Source of the DNA: Streptomyces fumanus
Lineage (GTDB): Bacteria > Actinomycetota > Actinomycetes > Streptomycetales > Streptomycetaceae
Assembly (NCBI RefSeq): GCF_014655295.1
Contig: NZ_BNBI01000012.1
Coordinates: 203,069-267,068, forward strand
Direction of reading: 5' to 3'
Length of the DNA stretch: 64,000 bases
The notes under the pieces are model-generated. The model had not been told where the DNA came from and did not search any database. It saw only the letters and a list, made by a program, of their open reading frames with translations. A program made the translations under genes and the position numbers. Shown here one piece after another: positions 15,987 through 25,341 of this stretch. Every line of letters begins with the position of its first letter. The stretch's first letter is position 1.

Positions 15987-18215
15987 GAGGGCCGCGGCGG
16001 GCCGCTGCCAGCCGCGGGAGCCCCGCGCCCGCAGCCACGCCGTGGTCTCGTCCGGCGGCATCGCCGCCGCGACCAGCCAGCCCTGTACGGCGTCGCAGCC
16101 GAGGTCCCGCAGCCGCTCCCACGTCTCGTCGTCCTCGACGCCCTCGGCGATGACCAGCAGGCCGAGCGAGTGCGCGAGGTCGACCGTGCAGCGCACGATC
16201 TCCGCGTCCTCGGTGTCGACGGCCAGCCGCGCCACGAACGACCGGTCGATCTTCAGCTCGCTCACCGGCAGCTTGCGCAGGTGGACCAGCGAGGAGTACC
16301 CGGTGCCGAAGTCGTCCAGGGACATCTTCACCCCGTGCCCGGTCAGCCCGGCGAGGGTGTCGGCGGCGCGCTGCGGGTCCTCCAGCAGCACATGCTCGGT
16401 GATCTCCAACTGGAGCGCCCCCGCCGGGACCCCGTGCCGGGCCAGCCGGGCGGCGACCAGGCCCGCGAAGCCGGGGGTGTGCACATCGCGCGGCGAGACG
16501 TTGACCGCGACCGGCACGAACAGCCCCTGGGAGCGCCACCGGGCGACCTGGGCCAGCGCGGTGTCCAGCACGTACTCGGTGAGGTGCGGCATGAGTCCGG
16601 AGGACTCGGCGATCGCTATGAACTCGTCCGGCGGCACCCGGCCCCGCTCCGGGTGCACCCAGCGCACCAGCGCCTCCAGGCCCGCGACCTGCCCGTCGAA
16701 GCCGACCTTGGGCTGGTAGTGCAGTTCCACCTCACGGGCGTCCAGCGCGCGGCGCAGGTCGCCGAGGAGGCCGAGGCGGTCCGGGGTGTTGGAGTCCCGC
16801 TTGGACTCGTAGACCTCGACGCCCGTGCGGTCCCGCTTGGCCTGGTACATCGCCACGTCCGCCCGGCGCAGCAGCCCCTCGGCGTCCAGCGCGTGGTCGG
16901 GGAAGACGGCGACCCCGGCGCTGGCCTCCAGGACGAGGGTGAGCCCGTCCAGGTCGAGCGGGGAGCTGAGCGCGCCGACCAGGCCCCGGGCGACCCGGAT
17001 CGCGGAGGTGGCGGAGTCGGCGACGGGCAGCAGGACGGCGAACTCGTCGCCGCCGAGCCGCGCGGCCTCCGCCCCGCGGGGCAGCGCCAGCCGCAGCCGG
17101 TCGGCGATCTGGAGCAGCAGCCGGTCGCCGGCCAGATGCCCCAGGGTGTCGTTGACCGACCGGAACCGGTCGAGGTCGATCAGCATCAGCGCGCTGCGGG
17201 CGCCGGCCCGGTCGGCGTCGTCCAGGGCCGTCCAGATGCGCTCCTGGAGCCACTGCCGGTTGGGCAGTCCGGTCAGCGGGTCGCGCAGTTGTTCCTCGGC
17301 GCGGGCGCGGGCGATCCACAGGGTGGAGTCGAGGGCGATCAGCGGGATGGCGAACAGCGGCAGCAGCACCGGCCGGGCGGCGGCGACCACGCAGACCAGC
17401 GGGGCGATGCCGAGCAGCGCGATGGCGACCAGGCCGTGCCGGGCCAGCGCGGTGCGGGCGACGGTGGGCAGCCCGGGGCGCGGGGAGTGCAGGTACCACA
17501 GCAGGGTGCGGGTGACGGCGAGGTAGGCGACGGCGACCAGGATCACCTTGGGCGCGGCGGACACCGTCCAGGTGGCCGGGTCCCAGGGGGTCTCGACGGA
17601 GGGGGCGGAGCCGCAGGCGTCCAGCAGGGCGGCGCCGGCGGCGATGCCGAGGATGTCGACCGCGCCGTGCAGCACGCCCTGGCGCCAGCGGCCCCGGCGG
17701 GCGATGCCGACCAGGACGACGACGGTGAGGCTGACCAGGCCGGCCGGGACCCAGCCGTACAGCAGCAGCACGGCCAGGGTGAGGGCGGCGCCGGAGCCGG
17801 TGCCGCCCCACCAGCGGGCGCGGCCGAGCATCACGAGGTGGCCGACGACGATGCCGCTGAGCACCGCCAGCGCCCAGCCCGCGGTGCCGGCCGGGAAGAG
17901 GGCGTGGCCGTCGGTGTACGCCCGGTAGAACCCGGCGCCCAGGACGAACCCGGCGGCCGCGACGACCGCCGCGGGCAACGCGGGCCAGGACAGGTGCCGT
18001 TCGGCGTCGGTGTCGGTGCCGGGCAGGCCGTGCGTGCCCCCGGCGGCCGGCCGGTCGGCGCCGCGCCCGGTCGGCGTGCTCCCCGGTGCGGCGCCGCTCG
18101 CCCGGTCGCCGACACCCTCCGAAGGCCCTCCGGTCCAGCAACTGTCGCGCACGGCGTCGACCAGTCGACGCATGCGCAGCCGTGAGCCCGGAGCGGCGCT
18201 CTCGGTCGGTTCCAT
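15963..18215 (-). CDS. rmdB: membrane GGDEF-EAL cyclic-di-GMP phosphodiesterase (RmdB-like)
   Basis: 750 residues from the ATG at 18215 (MEPTESAAPGSRLRMRR; GAGAGGGA upstream). Residues about 80-305 form roughly eight membrane spans. The GGDEF domain starts at RDPLTGLPNR and keeps an intact GGDEF (388-392). The EAL domain has GLEALVRW (EAL 514-516) and DDFGTGYSSL. In S. coelicolor the protein at this position between gatC and ligA is RmdB, reported to degrade c-di-GMP and affect aerial development; the assignment here rests on architecture and position. The C-terminal residues PAAATED* are encoded by the last unit of the 26-bp array. Confidence 0.85.
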   Translation of the reverse strand: MEPTESAAPGSRLRMRRLVDAVRDSCWTGGPSEGVGDRASGAAPGSTPTGRGADRPAAGGTHGLPGTDTDAERHLSWPALPAAVVAAAGFVLGAGFYRAYTDGHALFPAGTAGWALAVLSGIVVGHLVMLGRARWWGGTGSGAALTLAVLLLYGWVPAGLVSLTVVVLVGIARRGRWRQGVLHGAVDILGIAAGAALLDACGSAPSVETPWDPATWTVSAAPKVILVAVAYLAVTRTLLWYLHSPRPGLPTVARTALARHGLVAIALLGIAPLVCVVAAARPVLLPLFAIPLIALDSTLWIARARAEEQLRDPLTGLPNRQWLQERIWTALDDADRAGARSALMLIDLDRFRSVNDTLGHLAGDRLLLQIADRLRLALPRGAEAARLGGDEFAVLLPVADSATSAIRVARGLVGALSSPLDLDGLTLVLEASAGVAVFPDHALDAEGLLRRADVAMYQAKRDRTGVEVYESKRDSNTPDRLGLLGDLRRALDAREVELHYQPKVGFDGQVAGLEALVRWVHPERGRVPPDEFIAIAESSGLMPHLTEYVLDTALAQVARWRSQGLFVPVAVNVSPRDVHTPGFAGLVAARLARHGVPAGALQLEITEHVLLEDPQRAADTLAGLTGHGVKMSLDDFGTGYSSLVHLRKLPVSELKIDRSFVARLAVDTEDAEIVRCTVDLAHSLGLLVIAEGVEDDETWERLRDLGCDAVQGWLVAAAMPPDETTAWLRARGSRGWQRPAAALPAAATED

Positions 18216-18496
18216 TCCCGTCCCTCTCACAGCCGGCGGTGCCCACGCCACGCGGCCCGATGCCCGACAGCCATCGACGGCTCCGCGTTGAAGAATCCGT
18301 CCCCCCGCCCGCTGGGAGCACGGGGATGCCCCGACCGCAGATGGGCACGGCAGGCGCACATCTCAACAGTAGGCCGCGGAAGGCTTCCACGGGCACCGGT
18401 CGTCGACGGTCGCCCGAATGCGACCCAGCCACCCGTATGCAACTGATATGCGCCGAACGGGTGCCCTTCAACCGCTATTACAGGGCTGTTCCTTGA
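18216..18496. other. intergenic region between ligA and rmdB
   Basis: 281 bp holding the rmdB promoter and ligA 3' end. No strong hairpin or conserved operator is visible, and no credible open frame. Confidence 0.5.
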
Positions 18497-20692
18497 CTAT
18501 TCTTCGGGCGAAAGCGCGGCGCCGGCCGCCGCGTCGGGTCCCTGTTCGAGCAAAAGGTCGAATCCGTCCTCGTCCAGAACCGGAACCTTCAGTTGCATCG
18601 CCTTGTCGTACTTGGAACCGGGGTTGTCCCCCACGACGACGAACGAGGTCTTCTTCGACACCGAACCGGTCACCTTGGCGCCGCGGCTCTGCAGGGCCTC
18701 CTTGGCGTCGTCCCGGGTGTAGCGCTCCAGCGTTCCGGTCACCACGACGGTGAGCCCTTCCAGGGGAAGCGGGCCCTCGTCCTCGCCGGTGGACTGCTCC
18801 TCCAGGGGGACGCCGGCCGCCTTCCACTTGCGGACGATCTCGCGGTGCCACTCCTCGGCGAACCACTCCTTGAGGGAGGCGGCGATGATCGGGCCGACCC
18901 CGTCGGTGTTGGCCAGTTCCTCTTCGGACGCCTGCTCGATTCTGTCGACGGAGCGGAACTGGCGGGCGAGTTCCCGCGCGGCGACGGGTCCGACGTGCCG
19001 GATGGAGAGTCCGTTGAGGAACCGGGCGAGCGGGCGGCTCTTGGCCTCCTCGATGTTCCGCAGCAGGGCGAGGGTGTTCTTCTTGGGTTCGCCCTTCTGG
19101 TTGGCGAAGACGGTGACGATCTTCTCCTCGCCGGTCTTCGGGTCGCGCTTGGGCAGACCGCTGTCCGGGTCGAGGACGTACGCCTTGATGGGGAGCAGCT
19201 TCTCCACGGTGAGGTCGAACAGGTCGCCCTCGTCGACCAGCGGCGGGTCGGAGGGCTCCAGCGGCCGGGTCAGGGCCGCCGCGGCGACGTCCCCGAAGTG
19301 CTCGATGTCCAGGCACTCGCGGCCGGCGAGGTAGGACACCCGGCCGCGCAACTGGGCCGGGCATCTCCGGGCGTTGGGACAGCGCAGGTCGATGTCGCCC
19401 TCCTTCATCGGGCGCAGCGGCGTCCCGCACTCCGGGCACTCGGCCGGCATCACGAACTCCCGCTCGCTGCCGTCCCGCAGGTCGGCGACCGGGCCGAGGA
19501 TCTCCGGGATGACGTCCCCGGCCTTGCGCAGCACCACGGTGTCGCCGATGAGGACGCCCTTGGCCTTGACCACCTCCTGGTTGTGCAGGGTGGCGAACTC
19601 CACCTCGCTGCCGGCCACGGTGACCGGCTCGACCTGCGCGTACGGCGTGACCCGGCCGGTGCGGCCGACGCCGACCTTGATGTCGATGAGCTTGGTGTTG
19701 ACCTCTTCGGGCGCGTACTTGTAGGCGATGGCCCAGCGGGGCGCGCGGGCGGTGGAGCCGAGCCGGCCCTGCAGGCGGATCTCGTCGAGCTTGACGACGA
19801 CGCCGTCGATCTCGTGCTCCACCGAGTGGCGGTGCTCGCCGTAGTGGGCGATGAACGCGCGGACGCCCGCGAGGTCGTCGACCACCCGGTTGTGCGGGGA
19901 GGTGGGCAGGCCCCAGGTCTTGAGCAGGTCGTACGCCTGGGAGAGGCGGGTCATGCCCGTGTAGCCCTCCAGCGCGCCGATGCCGTGGACGACCATGTGC
20001 AGCGGGCGGGTGGCGGTGACCCGGGGGTCCTTCTGGCGCAGCGAACCGGCCGCCGCGTTGCGCGGGTTGGCGAACGGCTTGTCGCCGGCCTCGGTCAGCC
20101 GCTTGTTCAGCTCGTCGAACTTCTCCATCGGGAAGTAGACCTCGCCGCGGATCTCCACCAGGTCGGGGACCCGCTCGCCGGTGAGGCGGTCGGGGATCTC
20201 GGCGATGGTGCGCACGTTGGGCGTGATGTCCTCGCCGGTGCGGCCGTCGCCGCGGGTGGCGGCGCGGACCAGCCGACCGTGCTCGTAGGTGAGGTTGACG
20301 GCGAGGCCGTCCACCTTCAGCTCGCACAGGAAGTGGAACTCCTGCTCGCCCAGCTCCTTGTGGATGCGCTCCACCCAGGCGGCCAGCTCGTCGTCGTTGA
20401 ACGTGTTGTCCAGGGAGAGCATCCGGGAGCGGTGCTCGACGGCCGTGAACTCCGTCTCGTAGGAGCCGGCGACCTTCTGGGTCGGCGAGTCCGGGGTGCG
20501 CAGCGGCGGGTACTCCTCCTCCAGCGCCTCCAGGGAGCGCAGCAGCCGGTCGAAGTCCGCGTCGCTGATGACGGGGGCGTCCTTCACGTAGTACCGGAAG
20601 CGGTGCTCCTCGATCTGCTCGGCGAGCCGTACGTGCTTCTCCCGTGCCTCGGCGGGCACGCTCGTCGTCTCCGCTTGCTTGTCGCCGGCCAC
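18497..20692 (-). CDS. ligA: NAD-dependent DNA ligase
   Basis: 731 residues, full bacterial LigA. It seals nicks using NAD+ in replication and repair. Domains in order: Ia domain (YYVKDAPVISDADFD), adenylation domain with Lys126 in CELKVDGLAVNL, OB fold, a four-Cys zinc finger (CPECGTPLRPM and RCPNARRCPAQ), helix-hairpin-helix repeats (GPVAARELARQF, DGVGPIIAASLKEWF) and a C-terminal BRCT (LEGLTVVVTGTLERYTRDDA). GTG start with GGGAGGA about 8 nt upstream. It follows the MetE-like gene by 16 bp and is probably cotranscribed with it. Confidence 0.97.
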   Translation of the reverse strand: MAGDKQAETTSVPAEAREKHVRLAEQIEEHRFRYYVKDAPVISDADFDRLLRSLEALEEEYPPLRTPDSPTQKVAGSYETEFTAVEHRSRMLSLDNTFNDDELAAWVERIHKELGEQEFHFLCELKVDGLAVNLTYEHGRLVRAATRGDGRTGEDITPNVRTIAEIPDRLTGERVPDLVEIRGEVYFPMEKFDELNKRLTEAGDKPFANPRNAAAGSLRQKDPRVTATRPLHMVVHGIGALEGYTGMTRLSQAYDLLKTWGLPTSPHNRVVDDLAGVRAFIAHYGEHRHSVEHEIDGVVVKLDEIRLQGRLGSTARAPRWAIAYKYAPEEVNTKLIDIKVGVGRTGRVTPYAQVEPVTVAGSEVEFATLHNQEVVKAKGVLIGDTVVLRKAGDVIPEILGPVADLRDGSEREFVMPAECPECGTPLRPMKEGDIDLRCPNARRCPAQLRGRVSYLAGRECLDIEHFGDVAAAALTRPLEPSDPPLVDEGDLFDLTVEKLLPIKAYVLDPDSGLPKRDPKTGEEKIVTVFANQKGEPKKNTLALLRNIEEAKSRPLARFLNGLSIRHVGPVAARELARQFRSVDRIEQASEEELANTDGVGPIIAASLKEWFAEEWHREIVRKWKAAGVPLEEQSTGEDEGPLPLEGLTVVVTGTLERYTRDDAKEALQSRGAKVTGSVSKKTSFVVVGDNPGSKYDKAMQLKVPVLDEDGFDLLLEQGPDAAAGAALSPEE

Positions 20693-20708
20693 CGTGTATG
20701 TCCTCCCG

Positions 20709-21716
20709 TTACTCTGGGTTGTCCGCGAGGGATCTCGCCGCCCGGACGCAGTGGGCGAGCGCCCGCCGCGCGTACTCGGGGGACGCGCCCGCGAGTCCGC
20801 ACGCCGGAGTCACCGTGACCGCCTCCGCGAGAAGCCCCGGATGCAGCCCCAGCCTGCGCCACAGCGTTCTGACACCCATGACGCTACCGGCAGGGTCTGA
20901 CAATGGGCCGTCGGCGGTCGGCACGACACCGGCGAACAGCCGGGTGCCGCCCTCCACGGCTTCCCCGATCACCTCGTCGTCACGCTCCGTGAGAAGGGAG
21001 AAGTCGAACGAGATGCCGTGCGCCCCGGCCCGGCGCAGCAGGGCGAAGGGGACGTCCGGCGCGCAGGAGTGGACGACGGCCGGGCCGCCGCCGTGCGCCC
21101 CCAGGACGTCCCGGAGGGTGGCCTCGACGACCTGCCGGTCGACCGCGCGGTGGGTGCGGTAGCCGCTGGCGGTACGGACCTGCCCGCGCAGCACGGCGGT
21201 CAGGGACGGCTCGTCGAGCTGAAGCACGGGGGTGGCGCCGGGCACCCGGCGGGAAATCTCGGCGAGGTGCAGGCGCAGGCCCTCGGCGAGGGAGGCGGCG
21301 AGGTCGCGGACGGCCCCGGCGTCGGAGAGGACGGCCTCGCCGCTGCGCAGCTCCAGCGCGGCGGCGAGCGTCCAGGGGCCGACGGCCTGCACCTTCAGCG
21401 GCCCGGTGTAGCCCTGGGTGAACTCCTCCAGGGCGTCGAGGTCCTGCCGGAGCCAGGCCCGGGCCCGCCGGGTGTCGCGGCCCGGCCGGTCGCCGAGCCG
21501 CCAGCCGCTGGGCTCCACGCGCGCGTACAGCTCGACGAGCATCCCGGCGGTCCGCCCGATCATGTCGGCGCCGGGGCCGCGGGCGGGCAGCTCGGGCAGG
21601 TACGGGAAGTCCTCGAAGGTGCCGGTGACGGCCTTGACGGCCTCCCGGGCGTCCTGGCCCGGCAGGGACCCGACGCCGGTGGCGGCACCGAACCTGGTCT
21701 CGCTGTTTTCGCTCAC
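20709..21716 (-). CDS. methionine synthase-like protein, vitamin B12-independent (MetE C-terminal fold)
   Basis: 335 residues, matching only the catalytic C-terminal half of MetE (about 750 residues). The N-terminus GAATGVGSLPGQDAREAV is typical of the short UROD/MetE-like family. Potential zinc ligands are retained: VVHSCAPD (His and Cys) and the late Cys in TPACGLAGASPEYA. It may transfer a methyl group to homocysteine from an alternative donor, as for archaeal-type short MetE proteins, but this is unproven. GTG start; no clear ribosome site. Upstream partner of ligA. Confidence 0.8.
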   Translation of the reverse strand: MSENSETRFGAATGVGSLPGQDAREAVKAVTGTFEDFPYLPELPARGPGADMIGRTAGMLVELYARVEPSGWRLGDRPGRDTRRARAWLRQDLDALEEFTQGYTGPLKVQAVGPWTLAAALELRSGEAVLSDAGAVRDLAASLAEGLRLHLAEISRRVPGATPVLQLDEPSLTAVLRGQVRTASGYRTHRAVDRQVVEATLRDVLGAHGGGPAVVHSCAPDVPFALLRRAGAHGISFDFSLLTERDDEVIGEAVEGGTRLFAGVVPTADGPLSDPAGSVMGVRTLWRRLGLHPGLLAEAVTVTPACGLAGASPEYARRALAHCVRAARSLADNPE

Positions 21717-21747
21717 CGGAGCAGCCTACGGAACGGGTCCGCGGCGC

Positions 21748-22437
21748 TCACCGCCCAGGGCGCACCGTCAGGTCGTTGACCTCGGCGTCCCGGGGCAGGT
21801 CCAGGGCCATCAGAATCGCCGTGGCGACCGACTCGGGGTCGATCCACCGGGAGGCGTCGTACTCCTTGCCCTCCTGCTGGTGCACCTTGGCCTGCATGGG
21901 GCTGGCGGTGCGGCCGGGGTAGACGGAGGTGACCCGGACGCCGTTGCCGTGCTCCTCGTGGCGCAGGGAGTCGGCGAGCGCCTTCAGGCCGTGCTTGGAG
22001 GCGGCGTACGCGGCCCACTCGGCGTGCGCGGCCAGTCCGGAGCCGGAGTTGACGAAGATCACGTGACCCTGGGCGGCGCGGAGCTGGGGCAGCAGCAGCC
22101 GGGTCAGCTCGGCGGGCGCGATCAGGTTGACGTTGAGCTGGTGGCGCCAGGTCTTCGGGGTCAGCTCGCCGACCGGGCCGAGGTCGACGACGCCGGCGAT
22201 GTGCAGCAGGGAGTCCACCCGGTCCGGCGGGCTCTGGTGGGACAGCGCCCAGGACAGCTTGTCGGGGTCGGCGAGGTCGCCGACGAGGGTGCGGGCGCCG
22301 GAGAAGGCGGCCGCCAGTTCCTTGGCGCGGCCCGCGTCGCGGGCGTGCAGCACGAGGTCGTCCCCGCGCGCGTGCAGGCGGCGGGCGACGGCGGCGCCGA
22401 TGCCGGAGCCGGCGCCGGTGATCACATGGGTAGCCAT
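21748..22437 (-). CDS. short-chain dehydrogenase/reductase (SDR)
   Basis: 229 residues beginning MATHVITGAGSGIGAAVARRL, the TGxxxGIG NAD(P)-binding motif of classical SDRs. LHIAGVVDLG occupies the NNAG position. The catalytic region reads VNSGSGLAAHAEWAAYAASKHG, with Ser, Tyr and Lys of YxxxK. An ATG at 22446 (MAGMATH) is an equally possible start; 22437 fits family alignments. It is followed by the MetE-like gene, and the LOG gene lies 26 bp upstream on the same strand. Substrate unknown. Confidence 0.88.
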   Translation of the reverse strand: MATHVITGAGSGIGAAVARRLHARGDDLVLHARDAGRAKELAAAFSGARTLVGDLADPDKLSWALSHQSPPDRVDSLLHIAGVVDLGPVGELTPKTWRHQLNVNLIAPAELTRLLLPQLRAAQGHVIFVNSGSGLAAHAEWAAYAASKHGLKALADSLRHEEHGNGVRVTSVYPGRTASPMQAKVHQQEGKEYDASRWIDPESVATAILMALDLPRDAEVNDLTVRPGR

Positions 22438-22463
22438 GCCCGCCATGCTCGCATCACCGCCGG

Positions 22464-23003
22464 TCAGACGATGCCCTGGCTCTCCTCCAGGTAGGCCAGC
22501 GCCCCGACCGGCTCCTCGGCGAAGAACACCAGCTCGGTCAGCGGGCGGGGCAGGAAGCCCTCGTCCTCCATGCGGCGGAACTGCTCCTTGAGGCCGTCGT
22601 AGAAGCCCGCGGTGTTGAGCAGCACGACCGGCTTGTCGGTGTGGCCGTGCTTCTTCAGCTCCAGGATCTCGGTGGCCTCGTCGAGCGTGCCGGTGCCGCC
22701 CACCATGATCACGACGGCGTCGGCGTGCTGGAGGAGCAGCCGCTTGCGCTCGGCCAGGTCGGGGGCGATCACCATCTGCTCGACGCCCTTGCGGGCCCGG
22801 TCGGCCAGGAACTCCACGGAGACGCCCAGGAGCCGTCCTCCGGCCTCCTGCACGCCGTCGGCGACCACCTTCATCAGACCGACGTCCGAACCGCCCCAGA
22901 CGAGCGTGTGGCCGCCCCTGCCGAGCAGTTCGGCGAACTCCCGGGCGGGGCGCGTGTAGCGCTCGTCGAGGTCGGCGGCGGAGAGGAAGACGCAGATGTT
23001 CAT
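22464..23003 (-). CDS. LOG-family protein (TIGR00730; nucleoside 5'-monophosphate phosphoribohydrolase type)
   Basis: 179 residues starting MNICVFLSAADLDERYTRPA. The Lonely-Guy fold motifs are visible: LVWGGSDVGLMKVVADGV and ERKRLLLQHADAVVIMVGGTGTLDEATE. The usual PGGxGTxxE has Val101 in place of the leading Pro. Related enzymes split AMP-type or cytokinin ribotides to free base and ribose 5-phosphate. The changed Pro and the SDVGLMK version of the first motif place it in a divergent branch, so activity is not certain. GGGAGCC precedes the ATG. Confidence 0.8.
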   Translation of the reverse strand: MNICVFLSAADLDERYTRPAREFAELLGRGGHTLVWGGSDVGLMKVVADGVQEAGGRLLGVSVEFLADRARKGVEQMVIAPDLAERKRLLLQHADAVVIMVGGTGTLDEATEILELKKHGHTDKPVVLLNTAGFYDGLKEQFRRMEDEGFLPRPLTELVFFAEEPVGALAYLEESQGIV

Positions 23004-23103
23004 GGCTCCCACCGTACGGGCAGGCCCGGCGGGGAAGAACGCCGGTTCGGCGGGCGCTGCAGTGGAGAACCGGCAGAGAACAGCGCCGACCCAGGAGGCG
23101 ATC

Positions 23104-23424
23104 GTGACACTGCACCGGATCACCGTCGAGCCCAGCGACCGGCACGTGCGCGTGCGGCACGGCGACCAGACGCTGGCGGAGAGCGACGAGGCCCTGCTGC
23201 TGCGGGAGACCGGCTGCCCCGACCGGTACTACATCCCGCCCAAGGACGTCCGCACCGACCTGCTCGCCCCGTCCGCCACCACCACCCACTGCCCGTACAA
23301 GGGCGACGCGTCCTACTGGTCGCTGCCGGACGCGGCGGACGCGGTGTGGGCGTACCCGGACCCCAAGCCGGAGGTCCGGGAGATCAAGGACCACCTGTGC
23401 TTCTACGAGGTGGAGGTCTCCTGA
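23104..23424 (+). CDS. DUF427 domain protein
   Basis: 106 residues from the GTG at 23104 (CAGGAGG just upstream). The core HRITVEPSDRHVRVRHGDQTLAESDEALLLRETG is followed by YYIPPKDVRTDLL, THCPYKGDASYWSLP and AWAYPDPKPEVREIKDHLCFYE-like sequence. This is the full small beta-barrel DUF427 domain common in actinobacteria and fungi. Biochemical role unknown. Divergent from the LOG gene and converges on mnmA. Confidence 0.9.
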   Translation: MTLHRITVEPSDRHVRVRHGDQTLAESDEALLLRETGCPDRYYIPPKDVRTDLLAPSATTTHCPYKGDASYWSLPDAADAVWAYPDPKPEVREIKDHLCFYEVEVS

Positions 23425-23433
23425 CCGGGCGGG

Positions 23434-24564
23434 TCAGACCGCCCCGGCCGTCACCCGCACGGTCGAGGCGATCGTCGCCGAGCCCACCACGCGCGTGCCG
23501 TCGTACAGCACGATCGCCTGGCCGGGGGCGACGCCGCGGACCGGCTCGGCGAAGGTGACCTCCAGGTGGCCGTCGACCAGCTCGGCGGTCACCTCGGTCT
23601 CCTCGCCGTGGGCGCGCAACTGGGCGGTGTAGGTGCCGGGGCCGGCCGGGGCGGTGCCGCACCAGCGGGGCCTGACCGCGGTCAGGGCGGTGACGTCCAG
23701 GGCGTCCGCGGGGCCGACGGTCACCGTGTTGGTCACCGGGGAGATGTCCAGGACGTAGCGCGGCTTGCCGTCGGGGGCGGGGGTGCCGATGCGCAGGCCC
23801 TTGCGCTGGCCGATGGTGAAGCCGTACGCGCCCTCGTGGGTGCCGAGCCGGTTGCCGGACTCGTCGACGATGTCGCCCTCGGCCTTGCCGAGCCGCTTGG
23901 CCAGGAAGCCCTGGGTGTCGCCGTCGGCGATGAAGCAGATGTCGTGCGAGTCGGGCTTCTTGGCGACGGCGAGGCCGCGCCGCTCGGCCTCCGCGCGGAT
24001 CTCGTCCTTGGTGGTGACGGTGTCGCCGAGCGGGAACAGGGCGTGGGCGAGCTGCCGGTCGTCCAGGACGCCGAGCACGTACGACTGGTCCTTGGCCAGG
24101 TCGGAGGCGCGGTGCAGCTCACGGGTGCCGTCCTCGCGGACCAGCACCTTGGCGTAGTGGCCGGTGCACACCGCGTCGAAGCCCAGGGCGAGGGCCTTGT
24201 CGAGCAGCGCGGCGAACTTGATCTTCTCGTTGCAGCGCAGGCACGGGTTGGGGGTGCGGCCCGCCTGGTACTCGGCGACGAAGTCCTCCACCACGTCCTC
24301 GCGGAAGCGGTCGGCGAGGTCCCAGACGTAGAACGGGATGCCGATGACGTCCGCCGCGCGGCGGGCATCACGCGAGTCCTCGATGGTGCAGCAGCCCCGC
24401 GCGCCCGTGCGGAACGATTGCGGGTTGGCGGAGAGCGCGAGGTGGACGCCGGTGACGTCGTGTCCGGCCTCGGCCGCGCGGGCGGCGGCGACGGCGGAGT
24501 CGACGCCGCCCGACATGGCGGCGAGGACGCGGAGGGGGCGGGTGCGCTGCGAGGTGTCAGTCAT
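23434..24564 (-). CDS. mnmA: tRNA-specific 2-thiouridylase
   Basis: 376 residues. MnmA installs the 2-thio group on U34 of Lys, Glu and Gln tRNAs using sulfur relayed from a cysteine desulfurase. ATP-pyrophosphatase motif SGGVDS at 18-23. Catalytic Cys in RTPNPCLRCNEKIKF and in DSHDICFIADGD. The C-terminal part IGQRKGLRIG is a family signature. ATG at 24564 with GGAGGGGTT upstream. A cysteine desulfurase lies nearby on the same strand (25342-26505), separated only by an oppositely oriented amidase gene, which fits a shared thiolation pathway. Confidence 0.96.
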   Translation of the reverse strand: MTDTSQRTRPLRVLAAMSGGVDSAVAAARAAEAGHDVTGVHLALSANPQSFRTGARGCCTIEDSRDARRAADVIGIPFYVWDLADRFREDVVEDFVAEYQAGRTPNPCLRCNEKIKFAALLDKALALGFDAVCTGHYAKVLVREDGTRELHRASDLAKDQSYVLGVLDDRQLAHALFPLGDTVTTKDEIRAEAERRGLAVAKKPDSHDICFIADGDTQGFLAKRLGKAEGDIVDESGNRLGTHEGAYGFTIGQRKGLRIGTPAPDGKPRYVLDISPVTNTVTVGPADALDVTALTAVRPRWCGTAPAGPGTYTAQLRAHGEETEVTAELVDGHLEVTFAEPVRGVAPGQAIVLYDGTRVVGSATIASTVRVTAGAV

Positions 24565-24624
24565 AACCCCTCCAGGGTACGGGTGGCCGGGAACCAGGAT
24601 CGGCGCGCGAGCGTTCTGGATCAC

Positions 24625-25338
24625 ATGGAGGCGAACGGCCGATCCGCGAGCGGATCCAAGGACGGCGACCGGCGCATCGGCCGGCGCGCGCTGATCGTCG
24701 GCAGCGCCGCGGCGGCCGTCGGCACCGCCGTGCTGGCCCGGGACGAGCTGGGCCGCCTGTGGTGGCGCACCCCGGGCATCGACCGGCCCCGCGAGGAGGG
24801 CGCGGTCGACTACCGGGGCGCCCGCTGGGTGGCGGCCTCGGAGGCGAACTGGCGGCGCGCGGACCGGCCCGAGGACTACGGCATCGACATGGTGATCGTC
24901 CATGTCACCCAGGGCAGCTTCGCCAGCGCGGTCAAGGCGTTCCAGGACCCGGGCCACCAGGCCGCCGCGCACTACATCGTGGGGCAGGACGGCCGCGTCA
25001 CGCAGATGATCCGCGAGCTGGACGTCGCCTACCACGCGGGCAACCGCGCGTACAACGAACGCAGTGTCGGCATCGAGCACGAGGGCTTCGTGGACCGCCC
25101 GCAGGACTTCACGGACGCGATGTACGCGGCCTCCGCGCGCCTCACGGCGGGCATCTGCGCGCGCTACGAGATACCCGTCGACCGCGAGCACATCATCGGC
25201 CACGTGGAGGTGCCGGGGACCGACCACACCGACCCGGGCCCGTACTGGGACTGGCCCCGCTACCTGAGGCTGGTCCGCCGGGCGGCGACCGCCGGGGCCA
25301 CCGCCACGCCGAGCCCCTCGGCCCGGAGCAGCACCTAG
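24625..25338 (+). CDS. N-acetylmuramoyl-L-alanine amidase, probable Tat-exported
   Basis: 237 residues. The N-terminus has twin arginines and a hydrophobic core (RRIGRRALIVGSAAAAVGTAVLA), suggesting Tat export. The Amidase_2 domain follows: DMVIVHVTQGSFASAVKAF with the first zinc His, AAHYIVGQDGRVTQMI, AYHAGNRAYNERSVGIEHEG, and the late HIIGHVEVPGTDHTDPGPYWDW with the remaining zinc ligands. It cleaves the MurNAc-L-Ala bond of peptidoglycan. The ATG lacks a good ribosome site. It converges on the cysteine desulfurase gene with only 3 bp between stops. Confidence 0.88.
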   Translation: MEANGRSASGSKDGDRRIGRRALIVGSAAAAVGTAVLARDELGRLWWRTPGIDRPREEGAVDYRGARWVAASEANWRRADRPEDYGIDMVIVHVTQGSFASAVKAFQDPGHQAAAHYIVGQDGRVTQMIRELDVAYHAGNRAYNERSVGIEHEGFVDRPQDFTDAMYAASARLTAGICARYEIPVDREHIIGHVEVPGTDHTDPGPYWDWPRYLRLVRRAATAGATATPSPSARSST

Positions 25339-25341
25339 CGC

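Noticed and set aside
18593..20818. 741-codon open frame opposite ligA
   Set aside because: Antisense shadow of a high-GC gene; ligA is complete with all motifs and the opposite frame shows no recognisable domain.
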